From Pseudonocardia benzenivorans CB1190 (lineage in GTDB: Bacteria; Actinomycetota; Actinomycetes; Mycobacteriales; Pseudonocardiaceae): 64,000 nucleotides of DNA. Below the pieces are notes generated by a model. The model did not search any database. It was not told where the DNA came from and saw only the letters and a program-made list of their open reading frames with translations. Location of the stretch: the NCBI RefSeq assembly GCF_000196675.2, contig NC_015312.1:1922001-1986000 (forward strand), read 5' to 3'. Made by a program: the position numbers and the translations under genes. Of this stretch, positions 11,484 to 20,942 are shown piece after piece (positions within the stretch are counted from its first letter, which is position 1; every line of letters begins with the position of its first letter).

Positions 11484-11555
11484 TGGGGTATGGTGTAATT
11501 GGCAGCACGACTGATTCTGGTTCAGTTAGTCTAGGTTCGAGTCCTGGTACCCCAG
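11484..11555 (+). tRNA. tRNA-Gln (anticodon CUG)
   Basis: 72-nt cloverleaf. Acceptor arms TGGGGTA and TACCCCA pair perfectly, discriminator G; the T-loop is TTCGAGT; the seven-base anticodon loop TTCTGGT gives CTG, reading CAG. CCA is not encoded (CGG follows). It starts 67 bp after the gltX stop. Confidence 0.96.
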
Positions 11556-11600
11556 CGGAAACCTCGCAGTTTCCAGATGTACAATAAGAAAGTCCTACTC

Positions 11601-11673
11601 GGCCCCGTCGTCTAGCGGCCTAGGACGCCGCCCTCTCAAGGCGGTAGCGCGGGTTCAAATCCCGTCGGGGCTA
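11601..11673 (+). tRNA. tRNA-Glu (anticodon CUC)
   Basis: 73-nt cloverleaf with anticodon loop CTCTCAA (CTC, reads GAG), anticodon stem CCGCC/GGCGG, D-arm GTCT...AGGAC and T-loop TTCAAAT. The first pair is a G1-U72 wobble and CCA is not encoded. It is 45 bp after tRNA-Gln and 5 bp before a strong terminator, so gltX, tRNA-Gln and tRNA-Glu may share a transcript. Confidence 0.95.
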
Positions 11674-11677
11674 CAAG

Positions 11678-11713
11678 AAAAAGGTCCCCGCTCTTCGGAG
11701 CGGGGACCTTTTT
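11678..11713. terminator. Strong intrinsic terminator after tRNA-Glu
   Basis: Perfect 16-bp stem AAAAAGGTCCCCGCTC / GAGCGGGGACCTTTTT with a TTCG tetraloop. It has T5 on the top strand and A5 on the left arm, so it can work in both directions. It is the best canonical terminator in the window. Confidence 0.95.
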
Positions 11714-11794
11714 CGTCGAGCGGTGTACAGCGCACCCCGCGTGTCCGCCCGTGGCGATCCGGGTCGGCGCGGGGGCAGCCGGTGCCCGAGTGCT

Positions 11795-11836
11795 CGTGAG
11801 TGACGATGGTCGCTCCGGCGACCATCGCCACTCACG
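11795..11836. repeat. Palindromic repeat, copy 1
   Basis: Arms of 19 bases (positions 11795-11813 and 11818-11836) pair with one mismatch around a TCCG loop. The outer arm CGTGAGTG.../...CGCCACTCACG and the 15 bases CGCCACTCACGGGCC recur in the leuC-leuD gap at 15970-16012. It lies 21 bp after the stop of the leftward Hsp70-like gene and may also terminate it. Confidence 0.75.
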
Positions 11837-11857
11837 GGCCGGGTGGGGCCGGGGTTC

Positions 11858-13615
11858 CTACTGCGGCTGGGCGTGCACCGTGCCGCTCGCCGAGGCGGCG
11901 GCCGAGCTCGTGGGCGGGGCGGTGGTGGGCTTGGGTGAGGTCGTGGTCGTCGTCGTCGGCGGCGTCGTGGTGGTGACCGGCGGCGGGGTCGTCGTCGTGA
12001 CGACCGGCTTGGGGGTCGTGGTCCGCACGACGGGCGGGGGGTTGTTGCGCGACTCGCTGTGGGTCTCCGGCGGCGCCTCGGTGGTCGTCGTGGGCGTGTC
12101 GGAGGGGGTGGCGACGTCGGTCGGAACGATTCGGGTCGTCGCTGCGCTCTCGGGCGCGTTCTGCGGCCAGAACAGCACGGCGGCGATGACGCCCACCGCG
12201 GCGAGTACGCCGCCGGCCGCGACGAGCAGTACCGGGGTGCGACGGCCGGAGCCGCCGTGGTCGTCGTCGAAGCCGGGCGTCGCGTAGGCCATCGGGGCGG
12301 GGTCGCGCGGCGGTGCGGGCGGCGGCGCCATCGGGGCGCCGTACCCGGGCGGGGGCGGCGCACCCATCCCGCGCCGGACGTCGACGGTGGGCAGCTCGTC
12401 GGTCGCAGGGGTGAACCCGCCCGCGGCGAGGCCCGCACCCGCCAGCGCCCCGCCCGCCACGGCCCCGCCCGCAACCGCACCCGCGGCACCCGGGCCGGGC
12501 GGCGGCGCGGGGGCGTGCGCGGGCTGGCCGCCCGTCGCCCCGACCTGCTGCGGCGCGAGCGCGATGGCAGCGCCCTTGGCGATGGCGTTCTTGGGGTCGG
12601 CGTCGACGGCGACGGGGCGGCCCAGCTCGTCGGACACGGTCTGCGCGACGAGCGGGATCCGCGACGACCCGCCGACGAGCAGCACGGCCGACATCTGCTC
12701 GGGCGTGAGCCCCGCGGAGCTGATCGCCCGGCGCAGCGCCGCGACCGTCTCCTCGATCTGCGGGCCGATCATCTGCTCGAACTCGCTGCGGTGCAGCCGC
12801 ACCGAACCCTGCGTGCCGGGCAGCAGGACGGGGACCGAGGCCTCGGTGTCGGAGCTGAGCGCCTCCTTGGCCTCGGTGCAGTCGCGCCGGATGCGCGCGA
12901 CCGCGGAGAGCACGGAGGGATCGGTCTCGTCGAGGTCGGCGAAGGCGTCGGGCATGCCCTCGACGACGTGGTCGAACACGACCTGGTCGAAGTCGATGCC
13001 GCCGAGCCGCTCGATGCCCTCGGGGCGGCCGAGCAGCCCGAACGTGCCGTCCTTGCGGACGACGGCCGCGTCGAACGTGCCGCCGCCGAGGTCGTAGACC
13101 GCGATCGTGGCGCCCTGCTCGACGCGCTCGGCCGACGCGTAGTGCAGCGCGGCGGCCTGCGGCTCGGCGAGGAAGGTGACGGTCAGCCCGACGCGGGCGA
13201 GCGCCGTGGCGAACAGCTCCTTCTTGTGGTTGCCCCACGACGCCGGATGGGTGACGGAGATGCGCTCGGCGACGCCGCCCTCGCGCGCCGCGACCTGGTC
13301 GACGACCCAGCGGACGAGCCGGGCGGAGAGGTCCTCCGGCGTCCAGGGCTGGCCGGCGACCTGGATGGGCGTGGGGTCGCCGACTCGGCGCTTGAACTCG
13401 CGGACGACACGGTCGGGGTCGGTGAGCGCGCGCCGCTCGGCGGCCTCGCCGACGACGACCCCGCCGTCGGCACCGACGAACAGGACCGAGGGGACGTGGA
13501 CGGAGCGGTCACCGAGATTGACCATCTCGGTCTCGACGATCCGCCCCCCGTCGAGGCGGGTGATCGCCGCCGCGGTCCGAGTGGTGCCCACGTCGATGCC
13601 GAGCAGATAGCTCAT
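11858..13615 (-). CDS. Hsp70-family protein with C-terminal membrane anchor
   Basis: DnaK-like actin-fold ATPase joined to a membrane segment instead of a peptide-binding domain. 585 residues from ATG 13615. The ATPase domain covers roughly residues 1-370: phosphate-1 GIDVGTTRTAAAI, phosphate-2 VYDLGGGTFDAAVV, and adenosine motif LLVGGSSRIPLVAQTV. After it come an Ala/Gly/Pro-rich linker, one hydrophobic helix (LLVAAGGVLAAVGVIAAVLF, about residue 480) and a Thr/Pro-rich tail likely outside the membrane. Transcribed after the IclR-type regulator with a 148-bp gap. Client and function unknown; similar anchored Hsp70 proteins occur in other actinobacteria. Confidence 0.85.
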   Translation of the reverse strand: MSYLLGIDVGTTRTAAAITRLDGGRIVETEMVNLGDRSVHVPSVLFVGADGGVVVGEAAERRALTDPDRVVREFKRRVGDPTPIQVAGQPWTPEDLSARLVRWVVDQVAAREGGVAERISVTHPASWGNHKKELFATALARVGLTVTFLAEPQAAALHYASAERVEQGATIAVYDLGGGTFDAAVVRKDGTFGLLGRPEGIERLGGIDFDQVVFDHVVEGMPDAFADLDETDPSVLSAVARIRRDCTEAKEALSSDTEASVPVLLPGTQGSVRLHRSEFEQMIGPQIEETVAALRRAISSAGLTPEQMSAVLLVGGSSRIPLVAQTVSDELGRPVAVDADPKNAIAKGAAIALAPQQVGATGGQPAHAPAPPPGPGAAGAVAGGAVAGGALAGAGLAAGGFTPATDELPTVDVRRGMGAPPPPGYGAPMAPPPAPPRDPAPMAYATPGFDDDHGGSGRRTPVLLVAAGGVLAAVGVIAAVLFWPQNAPESAATTRIVPTDVATPSDTPTTTTEAPPETHSESRNNPPPVVRTTTPKPVVTTTTPPPVTTTTPPTTTTTTSPKPTTAPPTSSAAASASGTVHAQPQ

Positions 13616-13763
13616 CGTCACCCGTCTTCGTCCGGTTCCCCAACCAATGCGACTCTCGGTGTCCATCGAGCCGGATCGACGTCACGTTAGCGTCACGATG
13701 CCCGGCCCTTCGCAACCGCCCCACCCTGCGGCGACGAGCGGACGCCGGGGCGCCGTGGCCGGA

Positions 13764-14465
13764 CTACAGACGGTGTTGGAGCGCCTCCGCGGCGGCCAGC
13801 AGATCCGCGGCCCAGCGGACGCCGGGGCGGCGGCCGATGCGGTCGATCGGGCCGGAGACGGACACGGCGGCGACGACCTTGCCGGAGCCGTCGCGTACGG
13901 GCGCGGACACGCTGGCGACGCCCGCCTCGCGTTCGGCGATGCTCTGCGCCCAGCCGCGGCGGCGCACGTCGACGAGCACGCGTTCGGTGAACGTGGCGTC
14001 GGCGAGGACGGCGCGCTGCGTCGCGGGGTCCGCCCAGGCGGCCAGGACCTTGGCCCCGGAGCCCGCCGTCATGGCCAGCCGGGTGCCGACGGGCACCGTG
14101 TCGCGCAGCCCGCTGGCCGGCTCGGCGGTGGCGACGCAGATGCGGTGGGTGCCGTCGCGGCGGTAGAGCTGCACGCTCTCGCCGGTGATGTCGCGCAACC
14201 GCGGGAGGACGGCGGCCGCCGCGTCGAGCAGCGGGTCGCCGTGGCCGCTGGAGAGCTCGGCGAGGGTGGGGCCGGGGCGCCAGCGGCCGTCGGCACCGCG
14301 GTGGAGCAGGCCGTGCACCTCGAGCCCGACGGCCAGCCGGTGCGCCGTCGCGCGGGGGAGCCCGGTGCGCTCGCACAGCTCGGTGAGCCCGCACGGTTCG
14401 GCGGCCGCGGCACGAAGTACACCCACGGCCTTGTCGAGCACGCCGATGCCGCTAGACTGTCTCAC
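13764..14465 (-). CDS. IclR-family regulator divergent from leuCD
   Basis: DNA-binding regulator, 233 residues. Winged helix at residues 5-65 (LDKAVGVLRAAAAEPCGL, then RTGLPRATAHRLAVGL), effector-binding domain after about residue 75. It is divergent from leuC with 82 bp between starts. Known relatives in exactly this position are Streptomyces NdgR and Corynebacterium LtbR, which control leucine biosynthesis; the same role is inferred here. An AT-rich TAGTAT just upstream on its strand could be a -10, leaving almost no leader. Confidence 0.88.
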   Translation of the reverse strand: MRQSSGIGVLDKAVGVLRAAAAEPCGLTELCERTGLPRATAHRLAVGLEVHGLLHRGADGRWRPGPTLAELSSGHGDPLLDAAAAVLPRLRDITGESVQLYRRDGTHRICVATAEPASGLRDTVPVGTRLAMTAGSGAKVLAAWADPATQRAVLADATFTERVLVDVRRRGWAQSIAEREAGVASVSAPVRDGSGKVVAAVSVSGPIDRIGRRPGVRWAADLLAAAEALQHRL

Positions 14466-14477
14466 GCCTCGATACTA

Positions 14478-14496
14478 GCTTCCCAACATCTGGGAG
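14478..14496. promoter_or_regulatory. Candidate operator in the iclR-leuC intergenic region
   Basis: Imperfect inverted repeat CTTCCCA-ACATC-TGGGAGG in the middle of the 82-bp divergent gap, next to the -10-like TACTAG. Position suits a site where the IclR-type regulator could control leuCD and itself. Assignment is by position and symmetry only. Confidence 0.4.
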
Positions 14497-14547
14497 GTCT
14501 AGGTCGATCCACCCACCACCGTGAGGCAACCGCGAGGAGGCGGCGCC

Positions 14548-15966
14548 GTGACTGAGGCGCGCACGCTTGCAGAGAAGGTCTGGGACCGCCATGTGGTCCG
14601 CAAGGGCGAGGGGCAGGAGCCCGATCTTCTCTACATCGACCTGCACCTCGTGCACGAGGTCACCAGCCCGCAGGCGTTCGACGGCCTGCGGCTCGCGGGT
14701 CGCCGGGTGCGGCGCCCGGACCTCACGATCGCGACCGAGGACCACAACGTCCCGACGAAGGACGTCGAGCTCCCGATCGCCGACCCGGTCTCGCGCACCC
14801 AGGTCGAGACGTTGCGGCGCAACTGCGCGGAGTTCGGCGTCGACCTGTACCCGATGAACCACGCCGAGCAGGGCATCGTCCACATCATCGGCCCGCAGCT
14901 CGGGCTCACCCAGCCGGGCATGACGGTCGTCTGCGGCGACAGCCACACCTCGACGCACGGCGCCTTCGGGGCCATGGCGTTCGGCATCGGCACCTCCGAG
15001 GTCGAGCACGTGCTGGCCACGCAGACGTTGCCGCTCAAGCCGTTCAAGACCATGGCGATCAACGTCAACAGCGCCGACGGCACGCTGCGTCCCGGCGTCA
15101 CGAGCAAGGACGTCGTGCTCGCGATCATCGCGAAGATCGGCACCGGCGGCGGGCAGGGCTACGTCCTGGAGTACCGGGGCAACGTCATCGACAACCTGTC
15201 GATGGAGGCCCGGATGACGATCTGCAACATGTCGATCGAGGCGGGCGCGCGGGCGGGCATGATCGCGCCCGACCAGGTCACCTACGACTTCATCGCCGGT
15301 CGCGACCACGCCCCGAAGGGCGAGGCCTGGGACGCCGCACTGGCCGACTGGCAGACGCTGCGCACCGACGAGGGCGCGCTCTTCGACGCCGAGGTCGACA
15401 TCGACGCCGACACGCTGACCCCCTTCGTCACGTGGGGTACCAACCCGGGCCAGGGGCTGCCCCTGGGCGAGAACGTGCCCGACCCCGCCACGATCCCCGA
15501 CGAGAACGAGCGCATCGCCGCCGAGCGGGCGCTCGACTACATGGGCCTCGAGGCCGGGATGCCGCTGCGCGACGTCCGCGTCGACACGGTGTTCGTCGGC
15601 TCCTGCACCAACGGGCGCATCGAGGACCTGCGGGCCGCCGCGAAGGTGCTCGACGGTCGTTCGCTCGCGAAGGGCGTCCGGATGCTCGTCGTGCCCGGCT
15701 CGATGCGGGTGCGCTTCCAGGCCGAGGACGAGGGCCTGGACAAGGTGTTCACCGCCGCGGGCGCCGAGTGGCGGTCGGCCGGCTGCTCGATGTGCCTGGG
15801 CATGAACCCCGACCAGCTCGCGCCGGGGGAGCGCAGCGCCTCGACGTCGAACCGGAACTTCGAGGGCCGCCAGGGCAAGGGCGGCCGCACCCACCTCGTC
15901 TCGCCCGTCGTGGCCGCCGCCACGGCCGTGCGCGGCACGCTGTCGTCCCCCGAGGACCTGGACTGA
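14548..15966 (+). CDS. leuC: 3-isopropylmalate dehydratase large subunit
   Basis: 4Fe-4S aconitase-type subunit that isomerises 2- to 3-isopropylmalate with LeuD. 472 residues from GTG 14548, chosen because GAGGAGG lies 8 bases upstream; an in-frame GTG at 14521 is less likely. Cluster ligands are in [15 protein letters not shown] and [28 protein letters not shown] is the conserved substrate loop. leuD follows after 71 bp that contain a palindromic repeat. Confidence 0.97.
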   Translation: MTEARTLAEKVWDRHVVRKGEGQEPDLLYIDLHLVHEVTSPQAFDGLRLAGRRVRRPDLTIATEDHNVPTKDVELPIADPVSRTQVETLRRNCAEFGVDLYPMNHAEQGIVHIIGPQLGLTQPGMTVVCGDSHTSTHGAFGAMAFGIGTSEVEHVLATQTLPLKPFKTMAINVNSADGTLRPGVTSKDVVLAIIAKIGTGGGQGYVLEYRGNVIDNLSMEARMTICNMSIEAGARAGMIAPDQVTYDFIAGRDHAPKGEAWDAALADWQTLRTDEGALFDAEVDIDADTLTPFVTWGTNPGQGLPLGENVPDPATIPDENERIAAERALDYMGLEAGMPLRDVRVDTVFVGSCTNGRIEDLRAAAKVLDGRSLAKGVRMLVVPGSMRVRFQAEDEGLDKVFTAAGAEWRSAGCSMCLGMNPDQLAPGERSASTSNRNFEGRQGKGGRTHLVSPVVAAATAVRGTLSSPEDLD

Positions 15967-15969
15967 GGT

Positions 15970-16012
15970 CGTGAGCGGGCGTTGCCGGTCGTGACCGGAG
16001 ACGCCACTCACG
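15970..16012. repeat. Palindromic repeat, copy 2, between leuC and leuD
   Basis: Imperfect palindrome: CGTGAGCGGGCGTTGCCGGT pairs with the complement of ACCGGAGACGCCACTCACG around a short loop. The right end CGCCACTCACGGGCC is identical to copy 1 at 11827-11841. It starts 3 bp after the leuC stop, within the operon, so it could modulate mRNA stability or leuD levels. Confidence 0.7.
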
Positions 16013-16037
16013 GGCCGACGAAGGAGGCCTGCAGAGC

Positions 16038-16634
16038 ATGGAACCGTTCAGCACCCACACCGGGATCGGCGTCCCGCTGCGCCGGTCCAATGTGGACACC
16101 GATCAGATCATCCCCGCCGTCTACCTCAAGCGCGTGACACGCACCGGTTTCGACGACGGGCTCTTCGCCGCCTGGCGCCAGCACGAGGACTTCATCCTCA
16201 ACACCGAGCCGTTCTCCCGCGGGTCGGTGCTGGTCGCGGGTCCGGACTTCGGCACCGGCAGCTCGCGCGAGCACGCCGTGTGGGCGCTCATGGACTACGG
16301 CTTCCGCGTCGTGATCTCGTCGCGCTTCGGCGACATCTTCCGCGGCAACTCGGCCAAGGGCGGGCTCGTCGCGGCGCAGTGCGAGCAGCCCGACGTCGAG
16401 CTGCTGTGGAAGCTGCTGGAGACCGAACCGGGCACGGAGGTGACCGTCGACCTGCGGGAACGCACCGTGCAGGCCAAGGATCTCACCGTCGCGTTCCAGA
16501 TCGACGACTACACGCGCTGGCGGCTGCTCGAAGGGCTCGACGACATCGGTCTGACCCTGCGCCACGAGCCCGACATCACGGCATACGAGCAGGTCAGGCC
16601 GGGTTGGCTGCCGGTCACGACGCCCGCGCACTGA
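16038..16634 (+). CDS. leuD: 3-isopropylmalate dehydratase small subunit
   Basis: Swivel-domain partner of LeuC in leucine synthesis. 198 residues, the normal length. Signature motifs: [20 protein letters not shown] and [18 protein letters not shown], the latter binding substrate, then [13 protein letters not shown] start with AAGGAGG 11 bases upstream. Confidence 0.97.
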   Translation: MEPFSTHTGIGVPLRRSNVDTDQIIPAVYLKRVTRTGFDDGLFAAWRQHEDFILNTEPFSRGSVLVAGPDFGTGSSREHAVWALMDYGFRVVISSRFGDIFRGNSAKGGLVAAQCEQPDVELLWKLLETEPGTEVTVDLRERTVQAKDLTVAFQIDDYTRWRLLEGLDDIGLTLRHEPDITAYEQVRPGWLPVTTPAH

Positions 16635-16770
16635 TCATCGGCCCGCGGTCGCCTGATCGCCCGGACATGCTGCGGCGCAGTCCCCTGACGGAGACTGTTG
16701 TTGCACGACAAGGGTTTTTCTTGCGCCGATCTCTGGTGTGAGCTGCGACAACACTCTACCGTGCGCATCC

Positions 16771-17328
16771 ATGAACAAGACGCAGCTCGTGGACGCGCTC
16801 GCGGCGCGGCTCGGCGACCGGCGCACCGCGGCCTCCGCGGTCGACGGAGTGCTCTCGATCATCGTGGACACGGTCGGCTCGGGTGGTTCGGTGTCGCTCA
16901 CCGGGTTCGGCGTCTTCGAGGCGCGTGCCCGGGCCGCCCGGGTCGCCCGCAACCCCCGGACCGGGGACACGGTCGCGGTGCCGCCGACGGTCGTGCCGTC
17001 GTTCCGGCCCGGTATCGCCTTCAAGGCGACCGTGTCCGGCAACGGTGCCGCCGCCGAAGGCGCGCGGCCCGCCCCGGCCCGCCGGCCGCGTGCGGCTGCT
17101 GCCGCACCCGCGGCCCCGGCCAGGGCGACGCGCAGCCGGGCCAAGGCCGGCTCGTCGTTCGCCGCGGAGAAGCCGGCCCCCAAGCCGGCGGCGAAGTCCG
17201 CGACGAAGACGGCGGCCAAGACCACCGCCGCCGAGGCCAAGGCAGCGACCCCCACCCAGGCCAAGGCCGCGGCGGCGAAGGCGGAGAAGCCGGCTGCGAA
17301 GCCGAAGAAGGCCAAGGCGAAGAAGTGA
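16771..17328 (+). CDS. hup: HU-family nucleoid protein with Lys/Ala/Pro-rich tail
   Basis: DNA-bending histone-like protein. 185 residues: an HU fold at 1-92 ([20 protein letters not shown], the DNA-binding arm [20 protein letters not shown]), then an about 90-residue basic tail rich in AAK, PAAK and KK steps, like mycobacterial HupB/Hlp and plant H1-like tails. The tail suits DNA compaction and is a likely target for lysine modification. ATG 16771 is preferred over an in-frame GTG 33 bases upstream. It stands alone after leuD and is followed by a hairpin. Confidence 0.93.
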   Translation: MNKTQLVDALAARLGDRRTAASAVDGVLSIIVDTVGSGGSVSLTGFGVFEARARAARVARNPRTGDTVAVPPTVVPSFRPGIAFKATVSGNGAAAEGARPAPARRPRAAAAAPAAPARATRSRAKAGSSFAAEKPAPKPAAKSATKTAAKTTAAEAKAATPTQAKAAAAKAEKPAAKPKKAKAKK

Positions 17329-17330
17329 TC

Positions 17331-17353
17331 CCGGCCGGGTGATGCCCGGCCGG
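17331..17353 (+). terminator. Hairpin after hup
   Basis: CCGGCCGGG / CCCGGCCGG, 9-bp perfect stem with a TGATG loop, 2 bp after the hup stop and before the converging mutT1-like gene. No U-run. Confidence 0.6.
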
Positions 17354-17381
17354 TCACCGCGCGGGAGTCGCCCGGCGGCCG

Positions 17382-18320
17382 TCAGCCCATGGGGTCGCGG
17401 TAGTAGTCCGCGAAGACGGGTTGGCGGTCGTCGCCGAACCCGATCACCCACGTGCTCGCCTTGCGGGCGGGAATCGCCGCGCCTCCGGGGCGGACCCGGT
17501 CGGCCAGCGGCGTGCCCGCCGTCAGGGCGTCCACCAGATCGGGGATCACCCCGCCCTGGCTGCAGACCAGCGACACCCCGAGCTGCGTCGCGATCGCGGC
17601 CGCCCGTTCGAGGCCGATGGTGGGGTCGGTCGCGAACGCGTTCTCGCCCAACGACGACTCGACGTCGATCCGGACGTCGAGCGCCGCGGCGAGTGGCTCG
17701 ACCGTCGCGACGCACCGCAGCGGCGGCGCCGAGGCGATCCGGTCGGGGCCGAACAGCCTGAGGAACGGCGTCAGCCGGGCCACCTCGGCGTGCCCCGTCG
17801 ACGACAACGGGCGCCGCAGGTCGTCGCCGCTCCACGCCTCGCGCCTGCCCGCCTTGGCGTGCCGGACGAGCAGCAGCGTCGACACGACCACCGGCCGCCG
17901 GGCGAACAGCCGCAGCACGTCGCGGTCGTGTTCGTAGCTGAGCAGGCCGACGGCCTCGGCTGCCGGGAGGAAGCGCAGCTCGTCGGTTTCCGCGTTGGGC
18001 GCGAACACCCCGCCACGCGACTCGCCCGCCCAGTAGCGCACGAGCTTCGCGCCCTCGGCGACGGTGTAGCGGGTCTCGCCCACGCGGGCGCCCAGTCGGA
18101 TCCGGTGCCCGGTCTCCTCGAACACCTCGCGCACGGCCGCGGCCGCGAGGGTCTCGCCGCGGTCGAGCTTGCCCTTGGGCAGCGACCAGTCGTCGTAACG
18201 CGGCCGGTGGACCAGGCCCACCTCCGGGCCACCGGGGCCCTCGCGCCAGAGGACGGCACCGGCGGCGAGGACGTCGACACCCAGGTCGTGCGCGAGCCCG
18301 GACCGGTCGGTACGGGTCAT
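17382..18320 (-). CDS. mutT1: MutT1-like NUDIX hydrolase fused to histidine phosphatase
   Basis: Nucleotide-pool sanitising enzyme. 312 residues: NUDIX domain at about 10-145 with the box GKLDRGETLAAAAVREVFEE-TG, and a histidine-phosphatase (RHG/SixA-like) domain from about residue 150 (LLLVRHAKAGRREAW). Mycobacterial MutT1 has this same two-domain layout and hydrolyses 8-oxo-GTP/dGTP and diadenosine polyphosphates (family knowledge). It starts 7 bp after the ppk stop, so the two are almost certainly co-transcribed. Confidence 0.9.
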   Translation of the reverse strand: MTRTDRSGLAHDLGVDVLAAGAVLWREGPGGPEVGLVHRPRYDDWSLPKGKLDRGETLAAAAVREVFEETGHRIRLGARVGETRYTVAEGAKLVRYWAGESRGGVFAPNAETDELRFLPAAEAVGLLSYEHDRDVLRLFARRPVVVSTLLLVRHAKAGRREAWSGDDLRRPLSSTGHAEVARLTPFLRLFGPDRIASAPPLRCVATVEPLAAALDVRIDVESSLGENAFATDPTIGLERAAAIATQLGVSLVCSQGGVIPDLVDALTAGTPLADRVRPGGAAIPARKASTWVIGFGDDRQPVFADYYRDPMG

Positions 18321-18327
18321 CGGCGGG

Positions 18328-20805
18328 TCACTCGCCGTCGCTGCTGACGGCCGCCGCGGCGTGCAGCTCCATCATCTCGGCCTGGTGGTCGCGCACCCGG
18401 TCGACGTCCGAGCCCGGCGGCGGGGACGGCTCCCACGACCCGTCGGCCTGCAGCGTCCAGCAGCGGGTGGCGGGGTCGAGGCAGGAGTCGAAGACGTCGC
18501 CGAGCTGGGTCGCCAGCCGCGGGTCGGCCACCCGCAGCAGCACCTCGACGCGCCGGTCCAGGTTGCGGTGCATCATGTCCGCGCTGCCGATCCAGTACTC
18601 GTCGGCCGCGCCGAAGTGGAAGATCCGCGAGTGCTCCAGGAAGCGGCCGAGGATCGAACGGACCCGGATGTTCTCCGAGAGGCCCTCGCGGCCGGGGCGG
18701 ATCGCGCAGATCCCGCGGACGACGACGTCGACCGGCACCCCCGCCTGTGACGCGCGGTAGAGCGCGTCGATGACCTGCTCGTCGACCAGCGAGTTGACCT
18801 TGATCCGCACGCGGGCGGCGGCGTCGCCCTCGCGGAACGCGTCGATCTCGTCCTCGATGCGGCGCACGATCCCGCGCCGCACGCCGTAGGGCGCGACCAG
18901 CAGGCTGCGGTAGGAGGTCTGGCGCGAGTACCCGGTGAGGGTGTTGAACAGGTCGGTGAGGTCGGCGCCGATCGTCGGGTCGGCAGTGAGCACGCCGATG
19001 TCCTCGTACAGCCGCGCCGTCTTCGGGTGATAGTTGCCCGTGCCGATGTGGCAGTAGCGCCGGATCTGGGCGCCCTCCTGGCGTACCACCAGCGACGTCT
19101 TGCAGTGCGTCTTGAGCCCGACGAGGCCGTAGACGACGTGCACGCCGGCCTTCTCCAGCTCGCGCGCCCAGCGGATGTTGGCCTGTTCGTCGAACCGCGC
19201 CTTGATCTCGACGAGCGCCACCACCTGCTTGCCGGCGGCCGCCGCGTCGACGAGCGCGTCGACGATCGGCGAGTCGCCCGAGGTGCGGTAGAGCGTCTGC
19301 TTGATGGCCAGCACGTCCGGGTCGGCGGCGGCCTGCTCGATGAACCGCTGCACGCTCGTGGAGAACGAGTCGTACGGGTGGTGGACCATCACGTCGCCCT
19401 CGCGCAGCGTCGAGAAGATGCTGCGCGGGGTCTCCCGCTCGGCGAAGGCCGGGTGGGTGGCCGGGCGGAACGGCTCGTCCTTGAGATCGGGCCGGTCGAC
19501 GCCGTAGACCTCCCACAGACAGGTCAGGTCGAGCAGACCGGGCACGGTGACCACGTCGCCCGGGTCGACGTCGAGCTCGCGCAGCAGCAGCTCCAGCACG
19601 TGCTCGCTCATCGTGTCGACGACCTCGAGCCGCACCGGCGGGCCGAACCGGCGACGGGCCAGCTCGCGCTCGAGGGCCTGCAGGAGGTCCTCGTCGCGGT
19701 CCTCCTCGACCTCGAGGTCGGCGTTGCGCGTGACGCGGAAGGCGTGCACCTCGGCGACGTCCATGCCGGTGAACAGCTTGCCGAGGTGCGCGGCGATGAG
19801 ATCCTCGATGGGCAGGAACGTGATGCCGGGGTCGCCGGCGCCCTGGTCGGTGCTCTGGTCGGGGGCAACCCGCACCAGCCGCGGCACGTTGTTGGGGACC
19901 TTCACGCGGGCGAACCGCTCGGTGCGGCCCTCGGGATCGCGGACCGTCACGGCGAGGTTCAGCGACAGGCCCGAGATGTAGGGGAACGGGTGCGCCGGGT
20001 CGACCGCGAGCGGCGTCAGCACCGGGAAGACCTGGTCGGTGAAGTAGTTCGAGAGGCGTTCGCGCTGCTCGTCGGACAGGTCGGCCCAGCGGCGGATGTG
20101 GATGTCGTACTCGTCGAGCTCGGGGCGCACCTCGTCGAGGAACACGCGGGCGTGCGCCTCGGCGAGGACCTGGCTGCGCGCGGTGATGCGGGCCAGCTGC
20201 TCGCGCGGGGTGAGGCCGTCGGCGCTGCGGACCGACAGGCCCGTCTCGTCGCGACGCTTCAGCCCGGCGACGCGGACCATGTAGAACTCGTCGAGGTTCG
20301 ACGCGAAGATCGCCAGGAACTTCGCCCGTTCGAGCAGCGGCTGGCTGGTGTCCTCGGCCAGCGCGAGCACGCGGGCGTTGAAGTCCAGCCAGGACAGCTC
20401 GCGGTTGAGGTAGCGGTCGTCGGGCAGCGGGGTGGTCGCCGCCAGGGGCGCCGTCGTCGGCGCGGGCGGCCCGATGGGGGCGGCCCCGGGCGGGGTGGTG
20501 GCCGTCGTCGAGGCGGCCTGGGGCGGGACCGCGGGCGTCGAGGTCGCGGCCGTCGCATGTGTCGACGAGGGCGCCGTCGTGGCCGCCGCGGTACGGCGCG
20601 AGGCCGTGCCGCGGGCCCGGCCGCCACCGCCCGGCTGAGCGGGTGCGGCCGGCTGCGACGTGTCGGCGCTGACCCGGCGGCTCGACGGGCGGGGGGCGCG
20701 GCGGGCACTCGCCCGGCCGCGGGCACGCGATCCCGAGCCCCGGGCGCCCTCGGCGGCGTGGTTGTCGGGCGTGGCCGGGTCAGGGGTCCGCGCGTCGTCA
20801 CTCAC
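18328..20805 (-). CDS. ppk: Polyphosphate kinase 1 with long disordered N-terminus
   Basis: Makes inorganic polyphosphate from ATP. The PPK1 core begins at [20 protein letters not shown]. The phosphohistidine region is [19 protein letters not shown], and the second conserved His region is around the HSRIFHFG motif near the C-terminus. Start GTG 20805 gives 825 residues; ATG 20889 would add 28. About 130 residues of Ala/Pro/Thr/Arg-rich, probably disordered sequence precede the core, which makes it longer than the usual 690-740. It is upstream of mutT1 in one operon. Confidence 0.94.
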   Translation of the reverse strand: MSDDARTPDPATPDNHAAEGARGSGSRARGRASARRAPRPSSRRVSADTSQPAAPAQPGGGGRARGTASRRTAAATTAPSSTHATAATSTPAVPPQAASTTATTPPGAAPIGPPAPTTAPLAATTPLPDDRYLNRELSWLDFNARVLALAEDTSQPLLERAKFLAIFASNLDEFYMVRVAGLKRRDETGLSVRSADGLTPREQLARITARSQVLAEAHARVFLDEVRPELDEYDIHIRRWADLSDEQRERLSNYFTDQVFPVLTPLAVDPAHPFPYISGLSLNLAVTVRDPEGRTERFARVKVPNNVPRLVRVAPDQSTDQGAGDPGITFLPIEDLIAAHLGKLFTGMDVAEVHAFRVTRNADLEVEEDRDEDLLQALERELARRRFGPPVRLEVVDTMSEHVLELLLRELDVDPGDVVTVPGLLDLTCLWEVYGVDRPDLKDEPFRPATHPAFAERETPRSIFSTLREGDVMVHHPYDSFSTSVQRFIEQAAADPDVLAIKQTLYRTSGDSPIVDALVDAAAAGKQVVALVEIKARFDEQANIRWARELEKAGVHVVYGLVGLKTHCKTSLVVRQEGAQIRRYCHIGTGNYHPKTARLYEDIGVLTADPTIGADLTDLFNTLTGYSRQTSYRSLLVAPYGVRRGIVRRIEDEIDAFREGDAAARVRIKVNSLVDEQVIDALYRASQAGVPVDVVVRGICAIRPGREGLSENIRVRSILGRFLEHSRIFHFGAADEYWIGSADMMHRNLDRRVEVLLRVADPRLATQLGDVFDSCLDPATRCWTLQADGSWEPSPPPGSDVDRVRDHQAEMMELHAAAAVSSDGE

Positions 20806-20942
20806 GGTCGAGATTGTTCCCCACTCGGGCGGTCGTGCCGCACTCACCGACATGGCATCCGGGTGAACTCTGGTCGACGCGATGGTCACGTTCTGATCAC
20901 GTGCTGTTGGCGCGCAAGCATCCTGTCGGCGCGCGGGATCGG

